Source of the DNA: JABWBH01 sp964526695
GTDB taxonomy: Bacteria; Planctomycetota; Phycisphaerae; UBA1845
DNA length: 64,000 nucleotides
Reading direction: 5' to 3'
Assembly (NCBI GenBank): GCA_964526695.1
Contig: CAZGJA010000079.1
Span: forward strand, 4,779 to 68,778
Below the pieces are notes generated by a model. That model ran no database searches. It saw nothing but the letters and a program-made list of their open reading frames with translations, and was not told the origin of the DNA. Positions 47,205-57,492 of this stretch are shown here, piece after piece; positions within the stretch are counted from its first letter, which is position 1, and the number at the start of each line of letters is the position of its first letter. The translations under genes were made by a program, and so were the position numbers.

Positions 47205-48128
47205 TCACGCCGCCGGTCGCGCCAGCAGCACGTCGCCGATCGTCGCCGCTGCCAGCACGCAACTGACCACGCCGTTGATGGTGAAGAAAGCCACATTCAC
47301 CCGCGTGTAATCCCCCGGGCGCACGAGGGCGTTTTCCACCACGAGCAGAACCGCCGCCGCCGCAACCCCCGCGTAGTACAACATCCCCAGCTTGCCGACA
47401 AATCCCAGCGCCACCAGCGCCGCCAGCGCGCAGGCGTGCATCGCCTTCGTGAGTGCCAGCGCCCTGGCAGCTCCGAGCCGCGCCGGCAGGCTGTGCAGCC
47501 CGTCGCGCCGATCGACCTCGATGTCCTGACAGGCGTAAATGATGTCGAACCCCCCGATCCAGCAGGTCACGGTCAGCGCCAGCAGCAGCGCCTCCCACCC
47601 CAGCGACGCCGGGTGAATCGCCAGCCACGCGGCCGCGGGGGCGAGTCCGATCCCCGCGCCCAGCCACACGTGCGACCATCGGGTGATCCGCTTCGCAAAC
47701 GAGTAGCCGCACAGCACCAGCAGTACCGGAAGCGCCAGCCGCACGGGCCAGGGGTTTGCGTACGCGAGGTTGAACGTCGCGCACGCCGCGACGAACAGCG
47801 CCGCGCTGAGCGCGAGCATCATCCACGCCGCGGCTCGCGTGAGCCGCCCCGTCGGCAGCGGGCGATTCTGTGTGCGCGGGTTGCGCGCGTCGATGGCCAC
47901 GTCCGCAAGCCGGTTGAACGTCATGGCCGCGCTCCGCGCCGCCACCATGCACAGCACGATCAGCCCCATCTGTCCCCACGCGGGCAGACCGCGCCCGGGA
48001 ATGTTGCGTCCCGCAAGAAACGTGGCCATGAGCGCGAAAGGCAGCGCGAAGACGGAGTGCGAGAGCTTGACCATCTCCGCCCACACGCCCACCGGCGTCC
48101 ACCAGCTTGACCGGATCGCTTCCACCAC
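47205..48128 (-). CDS. ubiA: UbiA-family polyprenyltransferase
   Basis: A 307-residue protein from a GTG at 48128, chosen because GGAG lies five bases upstream. About eight or nine membrane helices. The first Asp-rich motif is NRLADVAIDARNPRTQNRPL and the second is ACQDIEVDRRDGLHSLP, the prenyl-diphosphate/Mg sites of UbiA enzymes. It probably prenylates 4-hydroxybenzoate or the related futalosine-pathway (MqnP) acceptor; sequence alone does not decide. The frame is open further upstream, but that part translates hairpin repeats. Confidence 0.88.
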   Translation of the reverse strand: MVEAIRSSWWTPVGVWAEMVKLSHSVFALPFALMATFLAGRNIPGRGLPAWGQMGLIVLCMVAARSAAMTFNRLADVAIDARNPRTQNRPLPTGRLTRAAAWMMLALSAALFVAACATFNLAYANPWPVRLALPVLLVLCGYSFAKRITRWSHVWLGAGIGLAPAAAWLAIHPASLGWEALLLALTVTCWIGGFDIIYACQDIEVDRRDGLHSLPARLGAARALALTKAMHACALAALVALGFVGKLGMLYYAGVAAAAVLLVVENALVRPGDYTRVNVAFFTINGVVSCVLAAATIGDVLLARPAA

Positions 48129-48231
48129 GTTTGCTCCGAAAGAACGGCACTCGAGGATATGAAAAGCCTGTTGCAAGCGCTCGATCAACAAGCCCAAGTG
48201 AGACGAACCTGAGTGCAATAAGTCCAAGTGT

Positions 48232-48333
48232 GGCACCGGTTTCCAACCGGTGTCTGCAGCACAGGTTTCCCAACCTGTGCGTGTGGCACCGGTTTCCAAC
48301 CGGTGAGTGTAGCACAGGTTTCCCAACCTGTGC
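48232..48333. repeat. Array of four alternating hairpin repeats (CACCGG and CACAGG types)
   Basis: GGCACCGGTT-TCC-AACCGGTG (48232-48252 and 48285-48305) alternates with AGCACAGGTT-TCCC-AACCTGTGC (48258-48280 and 48311-48333). Each unit is a perfect 8- to 9-bp hairpin. The array lies between the ubiA and CPBP genes. Confidence 0.92.
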
Positions 48334-48351
48334 TGAAACGATCTTCAAACT

Positions 48352-49500
48352 CTACGAAGCAGCGCCACTCTGCATCGCCATGTACAACATCGCGAACTGC
48401 GAGAAGTCAAACAGCGCATGGGCCACGATCGCCGGAACAATCGAACGCCGCCATATGGTCACCAGGCTGAACGCCAGCGACAACATCGCGATCACCGGCA
48501 ACGCCACCGCCACCTGCTCGAACGCGTGCAGCGCCGTGAACACCGCCGTGCTCACCAGCACCGCGGGGATCCAGCTCCCAAAGCACCGCCTCAGCCGCGG
48601 CATCAGGAAGCCGCGGAAAACCAGCTCCTCATAAAACCCGACCAGGATCGCCAGCCACAGGAAACCCGCAAGGCTCAGGTCGGGCAGCATGTCGTGCAGC
48701 TTGCCCTGATTCGCCTCCATTTGCTCTTGCAGTTCCGGCACGCAGAGCATCACGATGACCACGAATGCCAGCAGAAAACCGTACACGACACCGCACACCC
48801 CGATGCCCAGCAGCCCGTTCAGCGCCAGCCGTCGCACGGTCATCCCGACGGCCGCAACACGCTGGCCCCGAACACGGCACAACAACAGTATGAGCAGCGT
48901 CAGCAGCCCCGCCCGCACCGTCAGCATCGGCAACAGCCAGGGCTTCAATGCGGCCATGTCCAGCTCGCCGTCCGCATCCAGCGGAGCGCCATCCAGCACC
49001 GCCATGCCAATCCACAGCGCGATCTCCATCATCAGCGCCGCCGCCACGAGAATCCCCGCATCCGCCAGCGCCGCCCACCGGCCCGTCCGCTTCAGCAACA
49101 TCGGATCGTGGTCGTCAGCGGGGGAGGCTGTCCACGGAACCGGCGCCTCGATCGGCCACGCGCTCCCGCCGGCAAAGGCGCCATCCGGGCGTGGTTGGAT
49201 CTCGAAAGAAGCCGCGCTCGGCGGAAATCCGGATTGATGCTGCAGGACATCGACGCCTGCATGCGCGACACCCGGCTCATGCGGTAGGCCGTCGGCGCCA
49301 AGAGGCGCGAAACCGGGCAACGACAGCGGTCGTGCCCACGGCACGATTACAACGCGCGCGGGGGGCTCGCCGACTGGCTGCGGCGCGAGCGAACGCGACT
49401 CCGCATCACCGGGAGCGGGCTGTTCCGTGGTATCGTCGGGTTCGCGTGGATAGTCCAAGCCTGCCTGCCGCCTCTCACGACATCGGTGCGATTCGCCCAA
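48352..49500 (-). CDS. CPBP-family intramembrane metalloprotease
   Basis: Up to 382 residues; the start is uncertain because 49500 is a TTG without a ribosome-binding site and ATG 49104 is an alternative. The C-terminal 250 residues hold about seven membrane helices with the CPBP motifs EELVFRGFL, FTALHAFEQ and HALFDF, which supply the Glu-Glu, His and His metal-site residues of the CAAX-protease (Rce1-like) family. The first 130 residues are Pro/Ala-rich and lack a known domain. Substrate is unknown. Confidence 0.8.
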   Translation of the reverse strand: MGESHRCRERRQAGLDYPREPDDTTEQPAPGDAESRSLAPQPVGEPPARVVIVPWARPLSLPGFAPLGADGLPHEPGVAHAGVDVLQHQSGFPPSAASFEIQPRPDGAFAGGSAWPIEAPVPWTASPADDHDPMLLKRTGRWAALADAGILVAAALMMEIALWIGMAVLDGAPLDADGELDMAALKPWLLPMLTVRAGLLTLLILLLCRVRGQRVAAVGMTVRRLALNGLLGIGVCGVVYGFLLAFVVIVMLCVPELQEQMEANQGKLHDMLPDLSLAGFLWLAILVGFYEELVFRGFLMPRLRRCFGSWIPAVLVSTAVFTALHAFEQVAVALPVIAMLSLAFSLVTIWRRSIVPAIVAHALFDFSQFAMLYMAMQSGAAS

Positions 49501-49734
49501 AGCTGCTTACGGATTGTAACCCATGCTCCGCAGCAACCCAAGTCTTGTTTCCGCAAGCATCGACCGTGGAAACCCTCGCTTGCGCTTCGGGTTCGGAAAG
49601 GCGAGTCAGCCCAGCAATCAGAACCCAAAGCGCAACGGAGGGCGACGTTTGTCAGAACCGCATGGGAGGAGCGTGCCGATCATTACCGGCTCGGGTTGCG
49701 CTCATGGCGGCAGTGCCGCTCGGCGCACGCAGCC

Positions 49735-50886
<1,152 letters not shown>

Positions 50887-50896
50887 GCCCGTCGCC

Positions 50897-51592
50897 TCAA
50901 GAGAACAGCAGCAACACCCCCACCAGCAGAATCAACGCGCCGGCCACCCGGCGCAGCACGTCGGCGCTGCGCGTCCAGCCGCGTGAGTCGGCCAGCCGCT
51001 GCACCAGACCCATCGAGGTTCCGCCGATCAGCACCAGTCCGCAATGACCCAGACTGTACGCCACGAGCAGGACCGCCCCAAACGCCGCCCCACTCAGCGG
51101 CACCACCGCCAGCAGCGCCAGCAGCACCGGTCCCGCGCAAGGCAGCGACACCAGCCCGAACAGCAACCCCAGCAGCAGCGCGCCCACAAGCCCCTTCCGC
51201 TTCGGTTGGACGCCGGCCGGCGCCGGAATGCGCACGTGCAGCAGCCCGATCAGGTGAGCGCCCATCAGCAGGCAGACGCCCGCCGCCACGTACGTCCACG
51301 CACTCGCCTTCAGCACCGAGCCGGCCGCCCACGCCGCCAGGAACAGCACCGCGAACATGATCGTCAGCCCGACGCTGAATGCCAGCGAAAGTGCAAACGA
51401 TCGCCCCACGCCGCGCGACTCCTGCCCCGCCACGTAGCCGACCATCAGCGGCACCATCGCCAGCACGCACGGGTTCGCGGCCGTCAGCAACCCGCCGACG
51501 AACGCGGCCAGCGGCGCGAGCCAGGGGTTGCTCTGCACGACCTGCGCGAGGTTTTCGGAGAAGGACTCGAACATCGCGATGTCTTCTGTCAC
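50897..51592 (-). CDS. ccdA: CcdA-type transmembrane thiol-disulfide electron carrier
   Basis: A 231-residue protein with six membrane helices. The redox pair is Cys42 in ANPCVLAMVPL and Cys152 in SLPCAGPVLLAL, the positions conserved in CcdA/DsbD membrane domains. It moves electrons from cytoplasmic thioredoxin to an extracytoplasmic thiol protein. The ATG overlaps the stop of the ABC ATPase gene (ATGA). The likely partner is the membrane-anchored CVPC thioredoxin encoded in the same operon. Confidence 0.93.
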   Translation of the reverse strand: MTEDIAMFESFSENLAQVVQSNPWLAPLAAFVGGLLTAANPCVLAMVPLMVGYVAGQESRGVGRSFALSLAFSVGLTIMFAVLFLAAWAAGSVLKASAWTYVAAGVCLLMGAHLIGLLHVRIPAPAGVQPKRKGLVGALLLGLLFGLVSLPCAGPVLLALLAVVPLSGAAFGAVLLVAYSLGHCGLVLIGGTSMGLVQRLADSRGWTRSADVLRRVAGALILLVGVLLLFS

Positions 51593-52368
51593 CTCTCAGG
51601 GTGTTCCACTTGCGGCGTACCGGCGTTTCCGGACGGTGCGGAGGAGACGCCCGAAGCGGCGGGGCTTGACGGCCTATACGTCGAAAGGCGAATGACGCCG
51701 TCTTCCATTTCGTAGATTGCGTCGAATACGTCCAGCGTTCGCTGATCATGAGTGACGACGATGACCGCTGCCCCCTGTTCATGCGCGACCTTCCAGAACA
51801 GCTCGACGACTTGCCGCCCGAGCTTTCCGTCCAGAGCGCCGGTCGGCTCGTCGGCGAGCACCACGCTCGGCTTGTTGGCCAGCGCGCGGGCGATGGCGAC
51901 GCGCTGTTGCTCGCCACCTGACAATTCCGGCGGGTAGCCGTGCGAGCGGGCGCCGACACCCAGATAGTGGAGCAACTCGTCGGCGCGCTTGCGCGCCGCC
52001 TTGGCAGACAAACCGTTCAGGCGCATGGGCAGCTCGACATTCTCGCGGGCCGTCAAGAAGCCGATCAAATTGGCCTTCTGGGTGACGTACCCGATGAAGC
52101 GCCGCCGGAAGCTCCGAGAGTCGATCCGAGCGTGGGGTCCGTCGACCACGAGTTGACCTGCGATGTAGATGCGACCCGACGTGGGCAGGTTGATCAGCCC
52201 GACTGCGGTCAGAAAGGTGGACTTTCCGCCGCCGCTCGGACCGAGCAACGCCACGCATTGTCCAGCTTCGACGTGCACCGTCGCGTCGCGCACCGCAACG
52301 ACCTCGGTATGGCCGCTGCCGTACACCTTGGTGAGTCCCTGTGTCTCAATGGCGAAGTGACTGCTCAT
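51589..52368 (-). CDS. ABC transporter ATP-binding protein, LolD/MacB/DevA type
   Basis: A 259-residue protein. Walker A is GPSGGGKST (43-51), the signature LSGGEQQRVAIARAL begins at 149, and Walker B is VVLADEPTGALD (169-180), the form typical of LolD/MacB ATPases that work with FtsX-type permeases. It lies four bases after the permease gene and overlaps ccdA. The C-terminal 25 residues are Ser/Pro-rich and probably unstructured. Confidence 0.94.
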   Translation of the reverse strand: MSSHFAIETQGLTKVYGSGHTEVVAVRDATVHVEAGQCVALLGPSGGGKSTFLTAVGLINLPTSGRIYIAGQLVVDGPHARIDSRSFRRRFIGYVTQKANLIGFLTARENVELPMRLNGLSAKAARKRADELLHYLGVGARSHGYPPELSGGEQQRVAIARALANKPSVVLADEPTGALDGKLGRQVVELFWKVAHEQGAAVIVVTHDQRTLDVFDAIYEMEDGVIRLSTYRPSSPAASGVSSAPSGNAGTPQVEHPER

Positions 52369-52372
52369 TCCT

Positions 52373-53587
52373 TCATCCCATCAGGGCAGCGTTCGGTTCG
52401 ACGCGCAGAGCCTTCCAGATTCCCAGGAAGCTCGCGACCACGGAAATCCCCAGAACAATCAGGCTGAGATTCAAGAGATCGTCTCCGGTGAGCAGGACTC
52501 GCCGCGGGAAGTACGGGAACAGCAATAATCCCAGACCGTAGGCGATCGCGTATCCGAACCCGCCCATGACGACGGCCTGCTGGAGGATCAATCCGAGAAT
52601 CGTGTGGTTGGGCGCGCCGATGAGCTTCAACAGCGCGATGTCATGCAGCTTGTCGAGCGTCATGGTGTAGAGGATGAGCGCCATGATGAGCGCGGAGACG
52701 ATCGTCAGCAGCGTCCGGAACAGCCCAAGCTGGCGACGAGCCTTCTCGACGACTCCCCGAAGCAGCAGGTCCGACTGCTGCTCCTGCGTGAAAGCCGTGA
52801 CGTCGGCCCATGAATCCAACGTCGTCAATACGGCTTGACGGTCCGCGCCGGGTGTCAACCGGGCGATCACCGCACTGACCTGTCCGGGAAGCAGCACCGG
52901 TATGTTCGCGGCCAAGCCGCCCGCACGCTCGATCAGGCCGGGTTCGGTCTGACCCATATCGACTCGTCCCGTCCTTGCGCGACGTGACGCCCGCGCCAGT
53001 CGCGTCGCCTCGCCCGGCTCGTCGAATTGGACCGCGCGCGCGTCCTGCTCAGTGAAGAACGCGAATCCGTTGCCGCCTGTATCGGTCATGCCCTCGGTCT
53101 GTCCGACGATTTGATAGACGTCCTTCCCGAGCCGCAAGCTTTCGCCAAGGCGCAACCCGAGCGAGCGATCGGCGATCATCTGGAAGTGGTTCTGAGTAAT
53201 CGCACCGCCGCCCCGCAACGGGAGCCACTCGCCACGATCCACGGGCCAGTCAAGCCCGAGCACGGCCATGCGCAGGGGTTTTCCCCCGCGCTCCCGCTGG
53301 AGCGTGTGGTAAACGAATGCCCGCGCGTTCTCAACGCCGGGCACGGCCGCCACGCGATCCGCAAGCGAGCGCGGCACACGCGAAATCTCTGCGAAGGGGC
53401 CGCGCGTCGCACGCTGTACGATCCACAAGTCGGCTCCCACGGTGTCCACGAGCAGCGTGGCCTCGTGGACCAAGCCGCGGTAGATGCCGGCCATGCCCAT
53501 CACGATCATCAACAGCACGCCCACGCCCAACGTCGTGAGGGAGAAGCGGCCAACATGGTGGCGGATATCCCGCGAAGCCAGGTTCAT
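52373..53587 (-). CDS. ABC transporter permease, FtsX/MacB/DevC type
   Basis: A 404-residue protein from the ATG at 53587 (MNLASRDIRHHVGRFSLTTL), which overlaps the adaptor gene stop as ATGA. One N-terminal membrane helix (16-38), a large extracytoplasmic domain (40-270), then three C-terminal helices with FRTLLTIVSALIMALILYTM and LLKLIGAPNHTILGLIL, the FtsX-like pattern. It is expected to act by a mechanotransmission mechanism with the HlyD adaptor and the LolD-type ATPase. Substrate is unknown. Confidence 0.92.
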   Translation of the reverse strand: MNLASRDIRHHVGRFSLTTLGVGVLLMIVMGMAGIYRGLVHEATLLVDTVGADLWIVQRATRGPFAEISRVPRSLADRVAAVPGVENARAFVYHTLQRERGGKPLRMAVLGLDWPVDRGEWLPLRGGGAITQNHFQMIADRSLGLRLGESLRLGKDVYQIVGQTEGMTDTGGNGFAFFTEQDARAVQFDEPGEATRLARASRRARTGRVDMGQTEPGLIERAGGLAANIPVLLPGQVSAVIARLTPGADRQAVLTTLDSWADVTAFTQEQQSDLLLRGVVEKARRQLGLFRTLLTIVSALIMALILYTMTLDKLHDIALLKLIGAPNHTILGLILQQAVVMGGFGYAIAYGLGLLLFPYFPRRVLLTGDDLLNLSLIVLGISVVASFLGIWKALRVEPNAALMG

Positions 53588-54792
53588 CGCACGTCCACCC
53601 GCTTTCCATCGCGTAACACCGCGGCCGTGGGACTGGCCGGCACGATGATCCGCGCGCCCGAGTCGAGCCCCTCGCGCACCTCGACGCTTAGCGACCCGCG
53701 GATTCCGAGCCGCACCGGTCGCCAAGCCGCATGTCCGTCGCTCTCGACGAACACTCCCGACCGCCCATCACGCCAGACGATGGCGTGCAACGGCGCGGCG
53801 AGCGCGTCCGTCGCCCGCGCCGTCTCAATGAAAACCTCCGCCCGTTGACCGACCGCCCAGTTCTCCGGCAGCGTCTCGGCGCGGACGTCGACGATGAACT
53901 CGCGTGTCTCGCGGTCCGCTTCGCGCCCAAGCCGTACAACGTGTGCCGGGTAGCCCCGCTCTGATTCCGACCGGAACACCACACGCGCCGGCTGGTCTGG
54001 GTGCAGTCGGGCCATCTCCGTCTCGTCGACCCACGCCCTGACCCACATCTCGTCGGTATTCAGGAGCAGCAGGACGCCAGCCCCGGGGACGATCACGTCC
54101 CCGGGATCCCGGTCACGACGCGCCACCAAACCGTTGAACGGCGCCGCGATGACCGTGTCGGCCAGGCGCGCCTGGTGAAATCCGAGTGTCCTCTCAGCGA
54201 CGGTCACCTGCGACCGCGCTTCCGCGAGCGCTGCCTCGGCCCGCTTCACGTCAGCTTCGGCCACACGTTGGCCCTCGGTCGCCTTGTCCATTTCAAGCGC
54301 TGTCGCGGTATTCGTACGGGTCAGATCCTCCGCGCGCCGAAACTCGATCCGCGCCATGTCCACCACGGCCCCCGCGCGCTCCACGTCTGCTGATTGGCGT
54401 TCGACGGTCAGAAGGGCCGTGGCGAGCGTGCTTTCCGCCATTTCCACCTGGCGCTTCAGATCGTTGTCGTCCAGCCGAACCAGAACCTGCCCCGCCGTCA
54501 CGCGGTCGCCCTGGTCAACCAATACCTCAACGATGCGGCCCGATATTTTCGGGCCGATCGTCGCGCTCACGCGTGCTTCCAGCGTGCCCGTGCCCATGAC
54601 CTCGGCAACGACCAGACCTGGTTTTACAGTAAGGCCCGTCACCGGCATGGGCGCGAAGCGGAACCAATACACCAGAGCGGCGACTGCACCGAGGGGGATA
54701 GCCACCTTCGCGACGATCCAGACGATGCGGCGCCAACGCCCGCGCTCTGACGCGGCGTTATTAGTGAACGGGACTGCTTGGACTTGCGTCAT
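53584..54792 (-). CDS. HlyD/MacA/DevB-type periplasmic adaptor subunit
   Basis: A 402-residue protein from the ATG at 54792, preceded by GGAG. The membrane helix is at about 24-44. The first lipoyl half is GTGTLEARVSATIGPKISGR followed by DQGDRVTAGQVLVRLD; a coiled-coil hairpin of Ala/Glu/Arg-rich helices spans about 115-205; the second half is LADTVIAAPFNGLVARRDRD PGDVIVPGAGV with the beta-barrel domain after it. It forms a tripartite-type exporter with the two ABC genes. No outer-membrane TolC gene is in the window. Confidence 0.93.
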   Translation of the reverse strand: MTQVQAVPFTNNAASERGRWRRIVWIVAKVAIPLGAVAALVYWFRFAPMPVTGLTVKPGLVVAEVMGTGTLEARVSATIGPKISGRIVEVLVDQGDRVTAGQVLVRLDDNDLKRQVEMAESTLATALLTVERQSADVERAGAVVDMARIEFRRAEDLTRTNTATALEMDKATEGQRVAEADVKRAEAALAEARSQVTVAERTLGFHQARLADTVIAAPFNGLVARRDRDPGDVIVPGAGVLLLLNTDEMWVRAWVDETEMARLHPDQPARVVFRSESERGYPAHVVRLGREADRETREFIVDVRAETLPENWAVGQRAEVFIETARATDALAAPLHAIVWRDGRSGVFVESDGHAAWRPVRLGIRGSLSVEVREGLDSGARIIVPASPTAAVLRDGKRVDVR

Positions 54793-54847
54793 CACATTGC
54801 TCCGTTTGGCGACCGCGGCTGGGCGAGATCGTAATGCGCTGCGCAGC

Positions 54848-55261
54848 TCATCCGGCCCCCAGTTCCTTCAACTTGGCGATGATGTCCGATTTCGGCAGAA
54901 AGCCCTCGTGCCGCCAGACCTCCTTGCCCTCCCGGTCGAAGAAGATTTGCGTCGGGATCATCCGGATGGCGTGGGCTTTCCCGGCATCGGGATTCTGCCA
55001 CACGTCGATGAACTCGATGACCGCCCGACCGGCGTATTCCTGCTTCAGCTCAACGAGGATCGGCGCCATCTGCTTGCACGGGACGCACTTGTCCGCGCCG
55101 AGGTCGAGCATGCGCGGAAGCCCCGCGGGTTGTGTCGTGGTTGTTCTTTCATCCCGCTCTGTCGATGCCGGCTGCGAAGGGTGACGCATCACCGCGACCG
55201 CGGCGACCGATACGACAATGACTCCCGCCAGCAGAATGCTGCGCGCACGGCTCGTGTTCAT
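54848..55261 (-). CDS. Membrane-anchored thioredoxin-like protein (CVPC)
   Basis: A 137-residue protein from the ATG at 55261, preceded by GAGG. An N-terminal signal anchor (residues 8-25) is followed by a linker and a thioredoxin fold with the active site DKCVPCKQMAPIL (Cys59 and Cys62) and cis-Pro in IRMIPTQIFFDREGK. The anchor places the active site outside the cytoplasm. Its CVPC site and its place in the operon with ccdA make it the probable electron acceptor of CcdA. Confidence 0.92.
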   Translation of the reverse strand: MNTSRARSILLAGVIVVSVAAVAVMRHPSQPASTERDERTTTTQPAGLPRMLDLGADKCVPCKQMAPILVELKQEYAGRAVIEFIDVWQNPDAGKAHAIRMIPTQIFFDREGKEVWRHEGFLPKSDIIAKLKELGAG

Positions 55262-55302
55262 CAAACGACCTCGCTTGGATTTCGCGCCCCCTCTTCAACC
55301 GC

Positions 55303-55545
55303 TCATGACGCCGCGCCCGCGAGGATCCGCGTGATCTCGGCTTCGGGCGGCACCGTTCCGGCCGCGACGATCTTGCCATCCACGATCAAGGCCGGCGTGA
55401 ACATGACGCCGCGCCGGGCGAATTCCCGGATGTCCTTCACGTGCGCCAGCTCATAATCCAGCCCGAGCTTGTCAGCCGCCGACTTGGCCGTCCGCTCCAG
55501 CAGTTCGCACTTGGCACAGCCCGTTCCGATGACCTCGATCTTCAT
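55303..55545 (-). CDS. Small thioredoxin-like protein (MTH895/TM0996 family)
   Basis: An 80-residue protein from the ATG at 55545, preceded by GGGAGG. The redox motif TGCAKCELLE has Cys10 and Cys13. The fold continues with GVMFTPALIVDGKIVAAGTV, carrying the cis-Pro. It has no signal peptide, so it is cytoplasmic. It overlaps the UPF0718 permease stop (ATGA), an association seen for this small family elsewhere. It may deliver reducing equivalents to the permease or bind a soft metal. Confidence 0.92.
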   Translation of the reverse strand: MKIEVIGTGCAKCELLERTAKSAADKLGLDYELAHVKDIREFARRGVMFTPALIVDGKIVAAGTVPPEAEITRILAGAAS

Positions 55546-56891
55546 GGCAATCCTCCCGCTTGAGCGACGACGGACGCGCCGCCTTGCGTCGCGCCGAACA
55601 TCATTCCGACGACGGTCGCGACCACGACGATGATCGCGCTGAACGCGAGCGTCTTCTTCATCCCCATCACTTTTATGAGCACGAGCATGTTCGGCAGCGA
55701 CAGCGCCGGTCCCGCCAGCAGCAGCGCCAGCGCCGGTCCCTTGGCCATCCCGTGCTCCATGAGCGCCTGCGTGATCGGCACTTCGGTCAGCGTCGCGAAG
55801 TAGAACAGCGCCCCGACCAGCGACGCGATGAAGTTCGCGCCAAGGCTGTTGTCGCCGACCAGCGCGGCGATCTGCTTGTCCGGCAACAGCGCTGAAATGA
55901 AACCCACGACGAAAACGCCGCCGAAAAGAAGCGGGATGAGCAGCTTGGCAAAGTCCCAGGTGTTGTGCATCCAGAGCTTGAGCTCGACGCCCTCGACCCA
56001 GCGCCACGTCATGATCGCCACCGCGAGCGCGCACAGGCCGGCCAGAATCCAGCGGACGTGATAGACGTCCATCACCCAACTTTTGGCTTCGGTGATTTCG
56101 ATAATCTCGGTCTTGCGCAGGGTAAGCCGCTCTCCCGCGCGCACGCCGCCGGCGCTCTCCTGCACCTGGATCATGACTTCGTCGCGCATCTCCTGGAGCA
56201 CGACGCCGCGGATCGCGGTGCCGTCCGTTCTCTGCACGATCGCGTCGCCGGGATTGAACCAGTCGCTGAAGATCAGAAAGCCGACCATGAATGCCAGCAA
56301 CGCCGCGTTCTTCCACATGCGCCGCTTCGGCGCCGGCGGGTCGGGCATCGCCAGCGCCGCTTCGAGTTTGGCGCGCTCCTCCTTGCGGAAGAGCCTTGCC
56401 ATGCCCAGCCCAACAATGAACGCGAACCCGACCGCGCCTAACGCGCGCCACAACCCGATGTCGAAGCCCAGCACCCGCGCCGTCAGGAAGATTGCAAGGA
56501 TGTTGATGGCCGGACCGGAGTAGAGGAACGCCGATGCCGGTCCCAGCCCCGCGCCAAGCTGGTAGATGCCCGCGAACATCGGCAGCACGCTGCACGAGCA
56601 TACCGCCAGAATCACGCCGGCGACCGACGCCACGGTGTACGCGACAAACTTGTTCGACTTCGGACCCAGATAGCGCATCACCGCGTCCTGGGACAGAAAC
56701 GTGATAATCCCCCCGGCGATGAAAAGTGCGGGAACCACGCAGGCAAGCGTGTGATTTCGCGCATACCACTGAAGAAGTTTGAAGGCCTCGACGATCGCGC
56801 CGGACACCTTGGGATTGGCGAGCGGCAGGTAATACGCCGTCAGGAAGACGCCCGTAAACGCGGCCGCGATTTTCCATTGCCGGGAGACCAT
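55542..56891 (-). CDS. UPF0718/DUF318 permease (ArsP-related) with internal soluble domain
   Basis: A 449-residue protein from the ATG at 56891 (MVSRQWKIAAAF). Two halves of about four helices each. The first half has VAGVILAVCSCSVLPMFAGI with the CSC pair (Cys98, Cys100), and the second has FYFATLTEVPITQALMEHGM followed by GPALALLLAGPALSLPNMLV. DUF318 permeases include ArsP, which exports trivalent organoarsenicals. A soluble beta-rich segment of about 60 residues (213-272) sits between the halves. It lies directly downstream of an arsR gene and upstream of the small thioredoxin. Confidence 0.85.
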   Translation of the reverse strand: MVSRQWKIAAAFTGVFLTAYYLPLANPKVSGAIVEAFKLLQWYARNHTLACVVPALFIAGGIITFLSQDAVMRYLGPKSNKFVAYTVASVAGVILAVCSCSVLPMFAGIYQLGAGLGPASAFLYSGPAINILAIFLTARVLGFDIGLWRALGAVGFAFIVGLGMARLFRKEERAKLEAALAMPDPPAPKRRMWKNAALLAFMVGFLIFSDWFNPGDAIVQRTDGTAIRGVVLQEMRDEVMIQVQESAGGVRAGERLTLRKTEIIEITEAKSWVMDVYHVRWILAGLCALAVAIMTWRWVEGVELKLWMHNTWDFAKLLIPLLFGGVFVVGFISALLPDKQIAALVGDNSLGANFIASLVGALFYFATLTEVPITQALMEHGMAKGPALALLLAGPALSLPNMLVLIKVMGMKKTLAFSAIIVVVATVVGMMFGATQGGASVVAQAGGLP

Positions 56892-57046
56892 GCCCCGCCC
56901 AACCTTTCGCGCCAACCGGCTGCACGTTCCATGCCAATATGGCCATCAGGCCATGAATTGGGCGAAAACAAAGCCGCCTCAGGACCAACTCACCGCGGCT
57001 CCGCCCGCGCACCGCAGCACCGCCGGCTTCCCGCAGCAACTTCGTT

Positions 57047-57376
57047 TCATCGCAGCACCGCCTGCTGCGCCTTCAAGTTCGCCGCCAGCACCTGCTCGAG
57101 GCAGTCCCAGAAACCCTGCAGGCAGCACGCGTTCAGCTTGTAAAACACCATGACCCCGTCCTTGCGGTCCGCAACCAGCCCGGCCTGTTTGAGAACGGCC
57201 AGATGTTTCGACACCGTGGACTGGTCCGCCCCGACCAGATCGGTCAGGTCGCAGACGCAGACTTCGCGCCCGTCGAGCGCGTCGAGAATCATAAGCCGGC
57301 TGGGATGGGCCAGCGCCTTGGCGATCCTCGCGCGGGCGTCGTACCGTCGGCGATCATGTTTCGGTTTCAGCTTCAT
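57047..57376 (-). CDS. arsR: ArsR-family metalloregulator with CxC metal site
   Basis: A 109-residue protein. The winged-helix core is KALAHPSRLMILDALDGREV followed by ADQSTVSKHLAVLKQAGLVA. The alpha-3 type As/Sb site reads EVCVCDLTDL (Cys40 and Cys42). A C-terminal CC pair and one further Cys (84, 85, 92) may add to it. It heads the metalloid operon and is expected to repress it in the absence of As(III) or a related thiophilic ion. Confidence 0.94.
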   Translation of the reverse strand: MKLKPKHDRRRYDARARIAKALAHPSRLMILDALDGREVCVCDLTDLVGADQSTVSKHLAVLKQAGLVADRKDGVMVFYKLNACCLQGFWDCLEQVLAANLKAQQAVLR

Positions 57377-57492
57377 GGCTCAATGGCCCTCATACCATGA
57401 AAGCCGCGCATCGTCCATCCCGCGATCCCGCATCCGCACACGATTCCGCATCCGCACGCGACCCCAGCACAATTGCGCTCCAACTGCGGATT

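Noticed and set aside
48129..48326. N-terminal 66 codons that would extend UbiA
   Set aside because: They translate the alternating hairpin repeats (ETGATRTGWETC-type peptides), and a ribosome-binding site precedes the GTG at 48128.
46534..48348. One 604-codon minus-strand frame spanning carbonic anhydrase and beyond
   Set aside because: Only the last 180 codons encode the hexapeptide-repeat protein. The upstream part lies over ubiA in another frame and is low-complexity Arg/Ala/Gly.
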